The position numbers and the translations under genes were made by a program. A DNA stretch of 64,000 nucleotides from Arenicellales bacterium. GTDB lineage: Bacteria > Pseudomonadota > Gammaproteobacteria > Arenicellales > JAJDZL01. How positions within the stretch are numbered: the stretch's first letter is position 1; each line of letters opens with the position of its first letter. Location: NCBI GenBank assembly GCA_958295885.1, contig OY282380.1, positions 1,054,001 through 1,118,000 of the forward strand, given 5' to 3'. The notes beneath the pieces were generated by a model. The model made no database searches, was not told the DNA's origin, and saw only the letters and a list, made by a program, of their open reading frames with translations. Shown piece by piece: positions 28,558 through 37,856 of this stretch.

Positions 28558-30027
28558 TCAACTGAAGAAATACTGATTTGACTTGGAATCACCCAGTAAA
28601 TCGGCGATGCGCTGACGGATTCGCTTCTGCATATCCTGACCACCTGCCTCAAGCCATGCTTCGGCATCAGATCGTTCACATAGATTAGGATACCAGTTTT
28701 CCGTCAAGTAACGGTCTTGAGTGTGTGGGTCAGTTAAAAATTCATTGGTTGGTGCAGCTCGCTTAACGACTTCTACGGCGAGAGCTTCGGCATCCACTGT
28801 CACGCCATTCGCCATTTTCGATGACCAGCCAATCAATTCGTCGCAAAGTGTCAGCATTTCCAATGATCCGGTGCGGCCGCCGGATAGAAAACCAAGGTTG
28901 TGAACAAACGGAGTTCTTGCCATTGATGCGATGCTCATATTGGCACCGGCTTCCGCTGCGGCTTGAGCATCAAACTGATGCGAATCCGAACAGCCTGCCC
29001 CGACCCAAGATGGTACGCCGATATGACGAAAGTAATCACTTGCACCGAGGCCCGTAAGCATATATTCAGGTGAACCGTAGGCAAGATTGGCCTGGCGCAG
29101 GTCCATGGGCAGGACCGCCGACCCACTCAATACTGGCGCTCCCGGTTCGGCCAGCTGGTGAACAACAATGCCAGCGATCGCCTCAGCGGATGACTGGGCA
29201 ATTGCCCCAGCGAGTGAAATCGGGCTGGACATGCCCGGAAATGTGGCTGGATAGCAGACCACCGGCACCCGCCAGCGAGCACAGTTGATGAGTCTCGCGC
29301 ATAGTTCATCGGGCAGCCGCAATGGAGAGATCGGACCCATCAATTCGACAGAAACCGGCTTATCTGCGAGACGGTTCCAGCCGCCGACCCGGTCTGCGAT
29401 AGCGGTCATCATCCGCTTCTGTATCTCATCGTCGTGTGCCAGCAGTGCCGCAGGTTTGCTGCAGTTTTCATACATGACCTTGGTAGTTTCGACCACCTCG
29501 TCTTCCGGTCGGATTTCGCTTGGATAGCCGAGCGAACCGACCATGTCAATGTTCGGCAGCTGCTCGCACAGTCTGGCGGTCTCACGAATGTCCTCAAGCA
29601 GACATGGCCTCAGTTCACCGGTTCTGAAATCCAGAATTCGCACACAGTTGTGTCCGGGACAATAGCTGGACACTTTGCTGCCGGTATCAACGCTTAAGTT
29701 GCCATCTCTATCATAGAGCAGTATTTTTCGGGGGACGGTCGCGATTGTTTTCTCGATTAGGTCAGGTGGCAGACGAATAAAGTCGTCATCGCATTCCACG
29801 CAACCATGCCGCTTGATCAGACTGCGGCGCGTAGCGGAGTGTTCGACAATAATTCCGACTTCCCAAAGAATCGCTTTTACTGCGTCGTGAATCAATATGG
29901 CGTCAGCAGACTCGAACAACTGCAGTGATAGATTCTGCATGTGCTTGCTGCTTTGTCGACGCAATTCAACTTGTCGCCGCGCTTTCTGCCGCCGCGCCAT
30001 AGAACGTGCTGAACGCGATTTGACCAT
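28558..30027 (-). CDS. MttB-family (non-pyrrolysine) methyltransferase, copy 2
   Basis: A 489-residue paralogue of the gene at 21.5 kb, with the same N-terminal basic stretch and core (ILWEVGIIVEHSATRR, CPGHNCVRILDFRTGELRP, VELMGPISPLRLPDELC, GSPEYMLTGLGASDYFRHIG). No in-frame amber codon, so no pyrrolysine. It is embedded between the solute-binding protein and the permeases of one importer, which points to demethylation of the imported compound. The ATG at 30027 is preferred because the frame upstream runs into a terminator hairpin; an ATG at 30000 is an alternative. No clear Shine-Dalgarno at either. Confidence 0.9.
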   Translation of the reverse strand: MVKSRSARSMARRQKARRQVELRRQSSKHMQNLSLQLFESADAILIHDAVKAILWEVGIIVEHSATRRSLIKRHGCVECDDDFIRLPPDLIEKTIATVPRKILLYDRDGNLSVDTGSKVSSYCPGHNCVRILDFRTGELRPCLLEDIRETARLCEQLPNIDMVGSLGYPSEIRPEDEVVETTKVMYENCSKPAALLAHDDEIQKRMMTAIADRVGGWNRLADKPVSVELMGPISPLRLPDELCARLINCARWRVPVVCYPATFPGMSSPISLAGAIAQSSAEAIAGIVVHQLAEPGAPVLSGSAVLPMDLRQANLAYGSPEYMLTGLGASDYFRHIGVPSWVGAGCSDSHQFDAQAAAEAGANMSIASMARTPFVHNLGFLSGGRTGSLEMLTLCDELIGWSSKMANGVTVDAEALAVEVVKRAAPTNEFLTDPHTQDRYLTENWYPNLCERSDAEAWLEAGGQDMQKRIRQRIADLLGDSKSNQYFFS

Positions 30028-30041
30028 AATCAGCAGGCAAA

Positions 30042-30078
30042 AAAACAAGTCCGACGAAACACCAGTTTCGTCGGACTT
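30042..30078 (-). terminator. Intrinsic terminator/attenuator after the solute-binding protein gene
   Basis: A perfect 14-bp inverted repeat (30047-30060 with 30065-30078) closes a 4-base loop. Read on the minus strand it is followed by a T-rich run (GTTTTTTTG). It lies between the solute-binding protein gene and the second MttB gene, so it probably lowers expression of the downstream genes relative to the binding protein. Confidence 0.85.
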
Positions 30079-30112
30079 TTCAATGGTGATTAAATGGAGA
30101 GTTGGTGGCCAA

Positions 30113-31705
30113 TTAACCTTTCATCCACCAACGTTCAATCATTTTGTAGCCGTCAAACTCCCAGTTGCCGGCAACTTGATCAGGTACGCCGACATTGGAT
30201 TTGAGCGCCGAAATGTGGTTCGCAAATGCGTGAATCACCGAGCCGCAGTCATCTCGAGTGATAGCCTGCATCTCCCAATACATGTCGCGGCGCTTGTCGC
30301 TGTCCAATTCAGCTCTAGCTGCCAAGAGCAGCTGGTTGAACTTTTCGTTTCTCCAGTAACTTTCGTTCCAGTTCGAGCCTTCCGAATACCCTTGGGTAAA
30401 CATCCAGTCCTCAGTCGGCCGACCACTCCAGTAACTTGCGCACCATGGGTGCTGGAGCCATACATCATTCCAATAACCGTCGTCTGGAACCTGATTTGGA
30501 ATCAGCTCAATGCCGGACGCCTTGGCATGTTCGCTATACAGAACAACAGTATCCACACAGCCGGAATAAAGACTGTCTGAGGCGCTCAATTCAACCGTCA
30601 GACTGCTAAGCCCTGCTTGTTTAAGGTGCCATTTGGCCTGTTCCGGATCGTACGCCCGCTGCTCGAGTTCATGGTTGAAGTATCGATTGGCCGGTGAGAT
30701 CGGATGATCGTTTCCCAAGCTGCCGTAGCCGCTCAGAATCGTATCAAGCACAACTTCCCGGTCAATGGACAGCTTAAGTGCCATTCGCACATGATTGTTG
30801 TCGAACGGCGGTAGGTCGGTTCGCATTGGAAAGGTGTAATGCTGAGTGCTTGTAATGTCCAGAATCTCGACATCACCGTTCCTGGCGAGCAAAGGGGCGG
30901 TGGTTGCATCCACATCCCCGATGACATCGACCGCGCCTGTAATCAAGGCGTTCTGACGCGCCGTGGAATCGGCAATCGTCAAAATTTCCGCAGTGTCCGC
31001 AAACCCGCGGTCTGACCTGTAATCGTTCGGGTTGCGCAAAAATCTGGAGTACTGACCCGGTTCAAATGATTCCAGTGAGTAAGCTCCACAACCAATATCA
31101 AACGCTTCGATATCTCCATCTTTCGACGGCAATATTGACAGCACGCTTGCGCTGAGAATTACGGGAAAATCAACGCTGGGATTCTTCAGTTTGAATTTGA
31201 CAATTTGATCGCCGTCTTTGGTAATGGAATCGACATCGGTCATAAATGACTTCATTGACGAGGCAGACTCTTCGCCTCGGTGCCGATTGAGCGACACGAT
31301 TACGTCATCCGCTGTTACGGTTTTGCCGTTGTGAAAGGTTACCCCCGGCCGCAAGGTAAATATCCACTCTGACGGGTCGGCACCGGGCTCATAGGACTCT
31401 GCCAGCAGAGGAACCACCTGCCCATTCGGCGCAACTTCCGTCAGCGCATTGTGTATCGTTGAAAACAAGAAGTTGGTGTGACCACTTGTCAGATGGATTG
31501 GGTCCAGCGAATCGGTTGATGAACCCTGCACGGTTGCAACGCGCAGGTGACCGCCTCTGACTGGTGATGCCGCGCGAGCAGCTGATCCAATGAATAATTC
31601 AGGCATCGCGCCAGCGATCCCCAGTGCACCAGACGCCTGTATGAACTTGCGCCTGGACACTTTTCGATTAGCAAAATCGAACAATTTGTTTTTAGATGAT
31701 TTCAT
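30113..31705 (-). CDS. Periplasmic solute-binding protein, DppA/OppA family, Tat-exported
   Basis: A 530-residue extracytoplasmic binding protein (SBP family 5). The signal peptide carries a twin-arginine motif SRRKFIQASGALGIAGAMP and an AxA-like site near ARAASP, so export through Tat is expected. Family features include GGHLRVATVQGSSTDSLDPI, a WIFTLRPGVTFHNGKTVTADDV segment and RWWMKG at the end. The ATG at 31705 has a strong GGAGGAAG sequence just upstream. It is the first gene of the importer operon. Ligand not predictable from sequence. Confidence 0.93.
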   Translation of the reverse strand: MKSSKNKLFDFANRKVSRRKFIQASGALGIAGAMPELFIGSAARAASPVRGGHLRVATVQGSSTDSLDPIHLTSGHTNFLFSTIHNALTEVAPNGQVVPLLAESYEPGADPSEWIFTLRPGVTFHNGKTVTADDVIVSLNRHRGEESASSMKSFMTDVDSITKDGDQIVKFKLKNPSVDFPVILSASVLSILPSKDGDIEAFDIGCGAYSLESFEPGQYSRFLRNPNDYRSDRGFADTAEILTIADSTARQNALITGAVDVIGDVDATTAPLLARNGDVEILDITSTQHYTFPMRTDLPPFDNNHVRMALKLSIDREVVLDTILSGYGSLGNDHPISPANRYFNHELEQRAYDPEQAKWHLKQAGLSSLTVELSASDSLYSGCVDTVVLYSEHAKASGIELIPNQVPDDGYWNDVWLQHPWCASYWSGRPTEDWMFTQGYSEGSNWNESYWRNEKFNQLLLAARAELDSDKRRDMYWEMQAITRDDCGSVIHAFANHISALKSNVGVPDQVAGNWEFDGYKMIERWWMKG

Positions 31706-32174
31706 CCTTTCTTCCTCCACGTTGAATATGAATCGACACTCTGAACGCCTCGCCTGTCTGATGCTCATTGCATCGTCAATTTGCCCAACTTCGGCGATAC
31801 CATGTCAATCCAAGCATTAATGCAATTCTCGCAATTCTAATGTTATCCCAATCAATTTTCAATTGTAACAGATTGTTTGAAAATGAATTTCAGCTTGCGA
31901 AGGCAGCTTCCGCCAGATGCAGATGCCCCAAAACTCGCTAATTCAGCAGCCGTTGCGCCGCAGCTGCAATCACGCGGCAGTCGAAAGGCAGCAGCCCTGT
32001 ACGTTCGCTGAACGGTCTGAAGCGATCCGTTTTCCCGTAGTGTTCAGTCCGCGTCATGACTTCCATAAGTCGCCACAGACCGGAGCATCAGCTGTTTTGG
32101 CGGGTTTCTAACACTGTGGAAAATGACACTCTCCAATGGCCATAAAATTGATTTATGTTAATAATATTATTATT
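31706..32174. other. Upstream region of the importer operon, no gene seen
   Basis: About 470 bases between two minus-strand transcription units. It should contain the promoter of the binding-protein operon and the end of the lipocalin-like transcript region. It is AT-rich near 32140-32175 (TTAATAATATTATTATTTTAATAA). No gene, riboswitch or clear operator was identified. Confidence 0.4.
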
Positions 32175-33347
32175 TTAATAACCTGTCATTTCGAGATAGC
32201 CTTTCCCAACAAGTTTATTGCTGCCTTCTTGATCTGTCACGTTGATCGCCCCTTCCCAATATTTCAGGGAATCTATTCGTTCCTGGTCATCAATGACTGC
32301 ACTTAAGGTCAATGACAGATTATGTTCCGGAATCTCCATTTTCCAGTCAACCGGATACTCACTTCCGCTTTTTTCACTTTTCCACGTCCGTAATTCTGTC
32401 AGCCTTACGTCCTGATCCGACAGCCGTATCCATTCACCATGTGGATTCACCAGGGTGCCTTCATGAAATGACTCTGCTGCGCCGCCATTTTCTATCCGCA
32501 GCTGAAAGAACATGATATCCCTGCCGTCCTCCAACTGAACTGAAAACCAATTCCAACCCACCTGTTTGGCATCCAACACAGATGTGAACCACTCATGGTC
32601 CATCCAGCTCGTACCTGAAACGCTATATTTCCTGTCGTTTAACATGACATAGCCAGTCGTGGCGATACGAGTCAGGGAATAATAATAGGAAGCACTGTCC
32701 GGTTCAGCACCTTTACGACTGTAACCTCCTTCACCATGTAGAACCGCTGGTTTCAGGCTTGTTAAATCCAATGACAGAGAAAAATCCTTCGCTGCGATGT
32801 TCATTCGAATGTCCAAGCACCCATAGCAGTTTTCAGAAACCCCTTCTATCACCCAGTCATCAAGCCATACGCTAAAAGGAGCGGACTGCGCTCCCGCCAT
32901 GCCCAGCGCTTTTCTGTTGAATCGCTCTTCACTATAGTAGCTGCCTTCTTTTACATCTGTAAGCGCAACATGTGCCATATAGATTTGATTGGTTGCCCAA
33001 TCTGAAGACAAGTCTGGTCTGTCCGCACTCACGGCACGCCGGAAAATTGTGAATTGATAGCCATAGTGAGCTTTGTCGGACGTCGATAGATTTCCCGTAA
33101 AATACCACCACTCTGTCCGAAAGTCAGGATGCGGACCATGATCAGCGGGAAAAGAGATCCGGGCGGGCCTTACGACTTTCGCAAATTTCGAATCATCATC
33201 TTCTTCACTGAGCATTTGAACGATAGATGCTGTTCCATCGCCAGAATTTTCAGTTTCCCCCTGCAGCGAAGAATTCATCCACCAGATTAAAAACGCGGCT
33301 GCAGATCCAAAAACAATTGTCCAATGAACAATCCGCCGCACCTGCAT
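32175..33347 (-). CDS. AttH/CrtC-like lipocalin-domain protein, membrane-anchored
   Basis: A 390-residue protein with one N-terminal membrane segment or uncleaved signal (residues 9-25), then a two-lobed lipocalin-like domain of the AttH/carotenoid 1,2-hydratase family. Recognisable are FPADHGPHPDFRTEWWYFTGNL, YGYQFTIFRR, and the second-half GTSWMDHEWFTS and WNWFSVQLEDGRDIMFFQLR. It starts 3 bases after an FtsX-type permease gene, which itself follows a LolD-type ATPase. This three-gene arrangement recurs in proteobacteria and is thought to act in export or modification of a lipophilic compound; the precise role is unknown. Confidence 0.88.
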   Translation of the reverse strand: MQVRRIVHWTIVFGSAAAFLIWWMNSSLQGETENSGDGTASIVQMLSEEDDDSKFAKVVRPARISFPADHGPHPDFRTEWWYFTGNLSTSDKAHYGYQFTIFRRAVSADRPDLSSDWATNQIYMAHVALTDVKEGSYYSEERFNRKALGMAGAQSAPFSVWLDDWVIEGVSENCYGCLDIRMNIAAKDFSLSLDLTSLKPAVLHGEGGYSRKGAEPDSASYYYSLTRIATTGYVMLNDRKYSVSGTSWMDHEWFTSVLDAKQVGWNWFSVQLEDGRDIMFFQLRIENGGAAESFHEGTLVNPHGEWIRLSDQDVRLTELRTWKSEKSGSEYPVDWKMEIPEHNLSLTLSAVIDDQERIDSLKYWEGAINVTDQEGSNKLVGKGYLEMTGY

Positions 33348-33350
33348 TTT

Positions 33351-35855
33351 TTAATCCTGAGATCGAATGAAATGGATGGGAGTTCTGTTGGCCAGCCTCC
33401 ACGCCGGCAGCAATCCCGCCAAGAGAGCGGCGATGGTTGACAACACGACCGCTTCAATCATAGTCGTGGCATCGATCTGCAGCTGCATCGTCCAGCCAAA
33501 CGAACGCTGATTGATTACCCATATCAAAAGCCACGCCAAAACCAAGCCAATCGGCAATGCCAGCAAACCTGAGATAAATCCCATCATTCCGGTTTCGTAA
33601 CAGGCAGACTGCCAAATTTCCCGTGGAGAGAACCCCATCGCCAACTGAACGGCCAGTTCTTTGGCGCGCTCAATCTGCATCATTGACAATACAGAAATTA
33701 CCGCGATCATCGCCACAATGATCGCCAATCCCCGCAATACGCCCGTGACTGCAAATGTTTGATCGAACACTTCCAAAGAAGCATCATACAGTTCGCGATT
33801 TCTCCAGACCGTTACGCCAGGTGACGCGATCAGCCGCTCTATCTGATCCGAAATTTCCACTATGTCTGCTTGAGGATTCATAAATACCGCCGCAGATGAA
33901 ATTGACTCATCTTCGAAATGCTGCATATATGCATTTCGATGCATGGTTACAATTCCCTGATCTGAACTGTAGTCATAATAGATGCCGGCAACTGGGAATT
34001 CCAAGGTGCGTCCGTTGTGCTGAAAATTCAGAACATCACCCGGTTTAACGTTTTGCTGCCAGGCATACGGCTCGCTTACGATTACGCTGCCGGAGCGAAA
34101 TGGATTCCACAACTCATCCGCTGCAGCATTTTTGAACTGATATCCCTGAAAAGCCTTTTCACCATAATTCACTGCAAATACTCGTGATTTTCCGTCTGTG
34201 GAACGCAACCACGACCATCGGGCCGTACCAACCGAACTGACTCCGGGCAATTGCCTGATATCTTCAATATCCTGTGGCTTCAAGGTTGCACCAAACCGCT
34301 GCGACGAAGTTATGTAAACATCACCCACAAGTCGGTCATCCAGCCATATTTGAACGGCGTTCCGGAAACTGCCAATCATCACGCCGACTCCGACTGTCGC
34401 TGAAATAGCCAAACAAAGCGTAGACACTGCGATTGATGCCTGACCTGGGACCACGGAAAAAGAGCGACAGGCTAAAACCCCTCGTACACCGTAGAATTTT
34501 TTTGAAATTGTCTGCATCATGCGTCCGATGCCGATGCACAGCATCGGCACAAGAAACATATAGGCGACAACGATTGAGAAAATTCCTGCAAATCCAAGCA
34601 TAAGGCTGCGCGGATTCATGCGTAATACGGCGATGCCAATTACGAAACTCACCACAAATCCAAATATTAGCAATTTATTTTGATAAGGCATTCGAACATG
34701 CGTGTAAGTTTGGCCGGTCAATAGCGAAGGCGCCACCTGAGATGTTTCACGCAACGCTGGAATTGTGGCGGCAATCGTTGCAATCAGTCCCAGCGATACA
34801 GCAGTCAGAACGGCTGTCGGCGACACAACAGTTCCGCGGGCGTGTATTGGGAAATACAAACTGTCAATGGAACGCTCTACGAGCACCAGCAGCAGCTTTG
34901 ACAACTGAACGCCAAATACGAAACCAATAACCGACGCAATGATTCCGATCAGCACTACTTCCAGTAGAACGCAGCTGATGAATTCGCGCTGTGTGACGCC
35001 CAGAGCTCTCAATATTCCGATCATGCGACGGCGACGCATGACTAAAAATTTCATTGTGTTGAAGACCAAAAACACTGCTACCAGCAAGGCAAGCAATCCT
35101 AGCGCAGTCAGATTTGTCTGGAACGACTCTGTCAGTGACAATCTCGATTTCTGCGCGTTCGAATCACTCTCCAACCATGTGGAATCGGGCAGCATGTCCT
35201 GATGCGAATCTGCTTCATCGCTGCTGGAAAACTCAATTCTTATCGCTGACAGCTGTCCTTTCATCCCCAGTACCGACTGAGCAGTTGCAATATCTGTCAG
35301 CAGCAGTGACTTGAAAGTCTGACTCTGAACCGGCGTGTCAGCATCCAATAACCCCACGACCCTTAAGTGAAACCGACCGCCACGCGAATCGATCAGTATG
35401 GAATCACCCACATTTTTTCCAATTGAGTCCAAAGTTTCCTGCGTCGCAATCACGCTGTATGGCTGTGAAATTAAAATTCCAATCCGACTCGTTCCGAACG
35501 TGCCGTCCGATGAAAATCTTCCAAACTGCGTTACGACATCGGTGCCAAAGATCTTTGCCTGCACATCCGTACTGTCATGAACAATGACTCCACCTTCTAC
35601 GATGGGATACACTTTGGAGCCAAATATTTTCCGCAGAGCAACATACAATTCGTCAGTAACTTCGCCTACGATTCGATGAGTTGTATCTCCCAGAATATCT
35701 GAACTTGCGGCAAGAAAGCTGCTTCGGGCGCTATGGTTTGCAACATCTACCGAAACCACAGTGGCGACAGCCAGGGCAACCCCAATCACTGACAGCAGTA
35801 AGAGAAGAGGATTCCGAAATGTTTCCCGCGCCCATGCAAGCAATAGAAATTTCAT
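33351..35855 (-). CDS. FtsX/MacB-type ABC transporter permease
   Basis: An 834-residue permease with two FtsX-like membrane units separated by large periplasmic domains. The first helix is LLLLSVIGVALAVATVVSVDVAN. Clusters of membrane helices appear at about residues 255-360, 395-480 and 720-815. The size and arrangement match permeases paired with LolD-like ATPases. It overlaps the ATPase gene by 4 bases and is 3 bases from the AttH-like gene. Confidence 0.9.
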   Translation of the reverse strand: MKFLLLAWARETFRNPLLLLLSVIGVALAVATVVSVDVANHSARSSFLAASSDILGDTTHRIVGEVTDELYVALRKIFGSKVYPIVEGGVIVHDSTDVQAKIFGTDVVTQFGRFSSDGTFGTSRIGILISQPYSVIATQETLDSIGKNVGDSILIDSRGGRFHLRVVGLLDADTPVQSQTFKSLLLTDIATAQSVLGMKGQLSAIRIEFSSSDEADSHQDMLPDSTWLESDSNAQKSRLSLTESFQTNLTALGLLALLVAVFLVFNTMKFLVMRRRRMIGILRALGVTQREFISCVLLEVVLIGIIASVIGFVFGVQLSKLLLVLVERSIDSLYFPIHARGTVVSPTAVLTAVSLGLIATIAATIPALRETSQVAPSLLTGQTYTHVRMPYQNKLLIFGFVVSFVIGIAVLRMNPRSLMLGFAGIFSIVVAYMFLVPMLCIGIGRMMQTISKKFYGVRGVLACRSFSVVPGQASIAVSTLCLAISATVGVGVMIGSFRNAVQIWLDDRLVGDVYITSSQRFGATLKPQDIEDIRQLPGVSSVGTARWSWLRSTDGKSRVFAVNYGEKAFQGYQFKNAAADELWNPFRSGSVIVSEPYAWQQNVKPGDVLNFQHNGRTLEFPVAGIYYDYSSDQGIVTMHRNAYMQHFEDESISSAAVFMNPQADIVEISDQIERLIASPGVTVWRNRELYDASLEVFDQTFAVTGVLRGLAIIVAMIAVISVLSMMQIERAKELAVQLAMGFSPREIWQSACYETGMMGFISGLLALPIGLVLAWLLIWVINQRSFGWTMQLQIDATTMIEAVVLSTIAALLAGLLPAWRLANRTPIHFIRSQD

Positions 35856-36595
35856 GAATGCGGTCCTTCAATTTCCAAAATTCCTGCACGCAGCTGCCAT
35901 CTGCAGTCAGCATGATTTGCAATGTCGCGGCTATGTGTAACCAAGATCACCGTACTTCGGTCTTTGACTTGTGAAAGCGCATGTAGAACCTGTTCCGCTG
36001 CCTGCTCGTCCAGATTGCCTGTTGGTTCGTCAGCCAAGATCACTTTTGGTTCATGTATGACGGCACGTGCGACAGCGACACGCTGCTGCTCACCGCCGGA
36101 CAGTGAATCCGGATAACTTTTCAATCGTTCCTGCATTCCGATTTTGCTCAGAATTTCGCGTACTCGTTCTTTCCGATTACCAATGTTGTTCAGTTCAAGA
36201 GGCAGCATTACATTTTCTTCTACGGTCAGCGACGGAATTAAATTGAAAAATTGAAAAACAATTCCGACATTGCGGCGACGAAACAGAGTTCGTTCGCGTT
36301 CATTGACTTCATTGATTGCACAACCTGCGACTTGAACTGTTCCACGGTCCGGTAAATCTATTCCTGCAATAAGGTTCAGCAATGTTGACTTTCCGGAACC
36401 GCTTCGTCCGACAACTGCATGAATGGCCCCGGCGTGAAACTCCGCGCATAATCTCGATAGAACGACGCGCTCATGCCTTCCTTCGACGTAGGATTTACTC
36501 AGTCCCAATATCGAAACTGAAGATTCACTTGTTACTTCTGGTAAATTCAGGATTTTTACTCGAATGACTGCGTTTTTTTTGATGTCTGGCAGCAC
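35852..36595 (-). CDS. LolD/MacB-type ABC transporter ATPase
   Basis: A 247-residue ATPase: Walker [10 protein letters not shown] near residue 60, signature [14 protein letters not shown], Walker [13 protein letters not shown], and switch His in LVTHSRDIA. LolD-like Q-loop region [21 protein letters not shown]. First gene of the three-gene unit with the FtsX-type permease and AttH-like protein. The frame starts at a GTG; an internal start closer to [11 protein letters not shown] is possible. Confidence 0.93.
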   Translation of the reverse strand: MLPDIKKNAVIRVKILNLPEVTSESSVSILGLSKSYVEGRHERVVLSRLCAEFHAGAIHAVVGRSGSGKSTLLNLIAGIDLPDRGTVQVAGCAINEVNERERTLFRRRNVGIVFQFFNLIPSLTVEENVMLPLELNNIGNRKERVREILSKIGMQERLKSYPDSLSGGEQQRVAVARAVIHEPKVILADEPTGNLDEQAAEQVLHALSQVKDRSTVILVTHSRDIANHADCRWQLRAGILEIEGPHS

Positions 36596-36884
36596 TTGAT
36601 TTCTTACACAACCAAACGCTTTCTGATTGTACGGAATTGGTGAACTGAATCCATCGAGATTGAACTATGCATTCAGTGAAAACTTTTCAATTCTGCGTCC
36701 ATTAAGTAAAATAATTCATCACAGGAAACCATTTCCATTTAGCAGATTAAATTAACCAGTGCTGAATCAGCTTCGATTGGCAGTCAGATGTCTGGCAATC
36801 AGGAAGTCATGCTCGAATTCGATATATCATAGAAAAGGATTTCTCCATAGTCAGCAGACGATATTCTGTTTAGGAGCCACCGTC

Positions 36885-37856
36885 ATGAGTACATCTACGA
36901 AGAACAGCAGAATTTGGAATTACGTTCCAGAACTGCCAGTTCGGCTTACGCCGTTTTTTGATTGGCCACCCAACGTTTCCGCAATTTGGCGCTGGCTGTC
37001 TGAGACCTGGCTGCAAGTCGCTCTTTACCCTATTTTCTTGGGTTTGGCGATTGTCGTCTACTACACATTTCAGCCACCCGAAGAGAGCATGCGGGAGTTT
37101 GCCTTTGGGTGGGCTGCCCAGATATGGCTTCGAAACCTAATCCTGATGTTTCTGGTTGGCGGCGGTCTGCATCTTTACTTCTACATACTCAAGAAGCAGG
37201 GGAAAGAACTCAAATACGAGGCGCGGGATCAGGACCGCAACAGCAAAATTCACGATTTCGGCAATCAGGTGCGGGACAACATGTTTTGGACCCTGGTGAG
37301 TGGAGTTGCGATCTGGTCAATGTACGAGATCGTGTACTTCTGGGCCAGCTCCAACGGGTATGTGCCGAGACTTTTCTTCGCCGACAATCCAATTTGGTTT
37401 GCTTTCTTGTTCATACTGATTCCGATATGGTCATCAGTGCACTTTTACTGGGTTCACCGTCTATTGCACTGGCCGCCTCTGTTTAAACTGGCACACGCAC
37501 TGCATCACCGAAATGTCAATATCGGTCCATGGTCTGGAATCTCCATGCACCCGATCGAACATGTTCTTTATTTTTCGTCCTATCTGATTCATTTTGTCGT
37601 TGCATCGCATCCGCTGCATTTTCTGTTTCATGCTTACTTTCAAGGTCTGGGCCCTGCTGTTTCTCACTGCGGTTTTGAAAACCTTAAAGTCGGGGGCAAA
37701 AAACGGATCGAACTCGGTGTCTTCTTCCATCAGCTGCACCACAAGCATTACAAATGCAACTATGGAACTGTGGAAATGCCGTGGGACCGGTGGTTCGGTT
37801 CTTATCATAACGGCACCGACGAGGCAACCATACGAATCCGCAAACGCAAGTGGTAG
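36885..37856 (+). CDS. Membrane fatty acid hydroxylase/sterol desaturase family protein
   Basis: A 323-residue integral membrane di-iron enzyme. The eight-histidine signature is seen as HFYWVHRLLH, HALHHRN and, after further membrane helices, FFHQLHHKHY. Several hydrophobic segments lie at about residues 35-58, 75-95, 130-150 and 175-200. The ATG at 36885 with AGGAG nine bases upstream is chosen over a frame open 126 bases further. Members hydroxylate or desaturate lipids, sterols or carotenoids. It is divergent from the AttH-like export unit, whose lipocalin partner relates to a carotenoid hydratase, so a shared lipophilic pathway is conceivable but unproven. Confidence 0.88.
   Translation: MSTSTKNSRIWNYVPELPVRLTPFFDWPPNVSAIWRWLSETWLQVALYPIFLGLAIVVYYTFQPPEESMREFAFGWAAQIWLRNLILMFLVGGGLHLYFYILKKQGKELKYEARDQDRNSKIHDFGNQVRDNMFWTLVSGVAIWSMYEIVYFWASSNGYVPRLFFADNPIWFAFLFILIPIWSSVHFYWVHRLLHWPPLFKLAHALHHRNVNIGPWSGISMHPIEHVLYFSSYLIHFVVASHPLHFLFHAYFQGLGPAVSHCGFENLKVGGKKRIELGVFFHQLHHKHYKCNYGTVEMPWDRWFGSYHNGTDEATIRIRKRKW

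Noticed and set aside
21513-30027. Pyrrolysine use in the MttB homologues
   Set aside because: Both frames are free of internal amber codons over the full family length, so no pyrrolysine is encoded.
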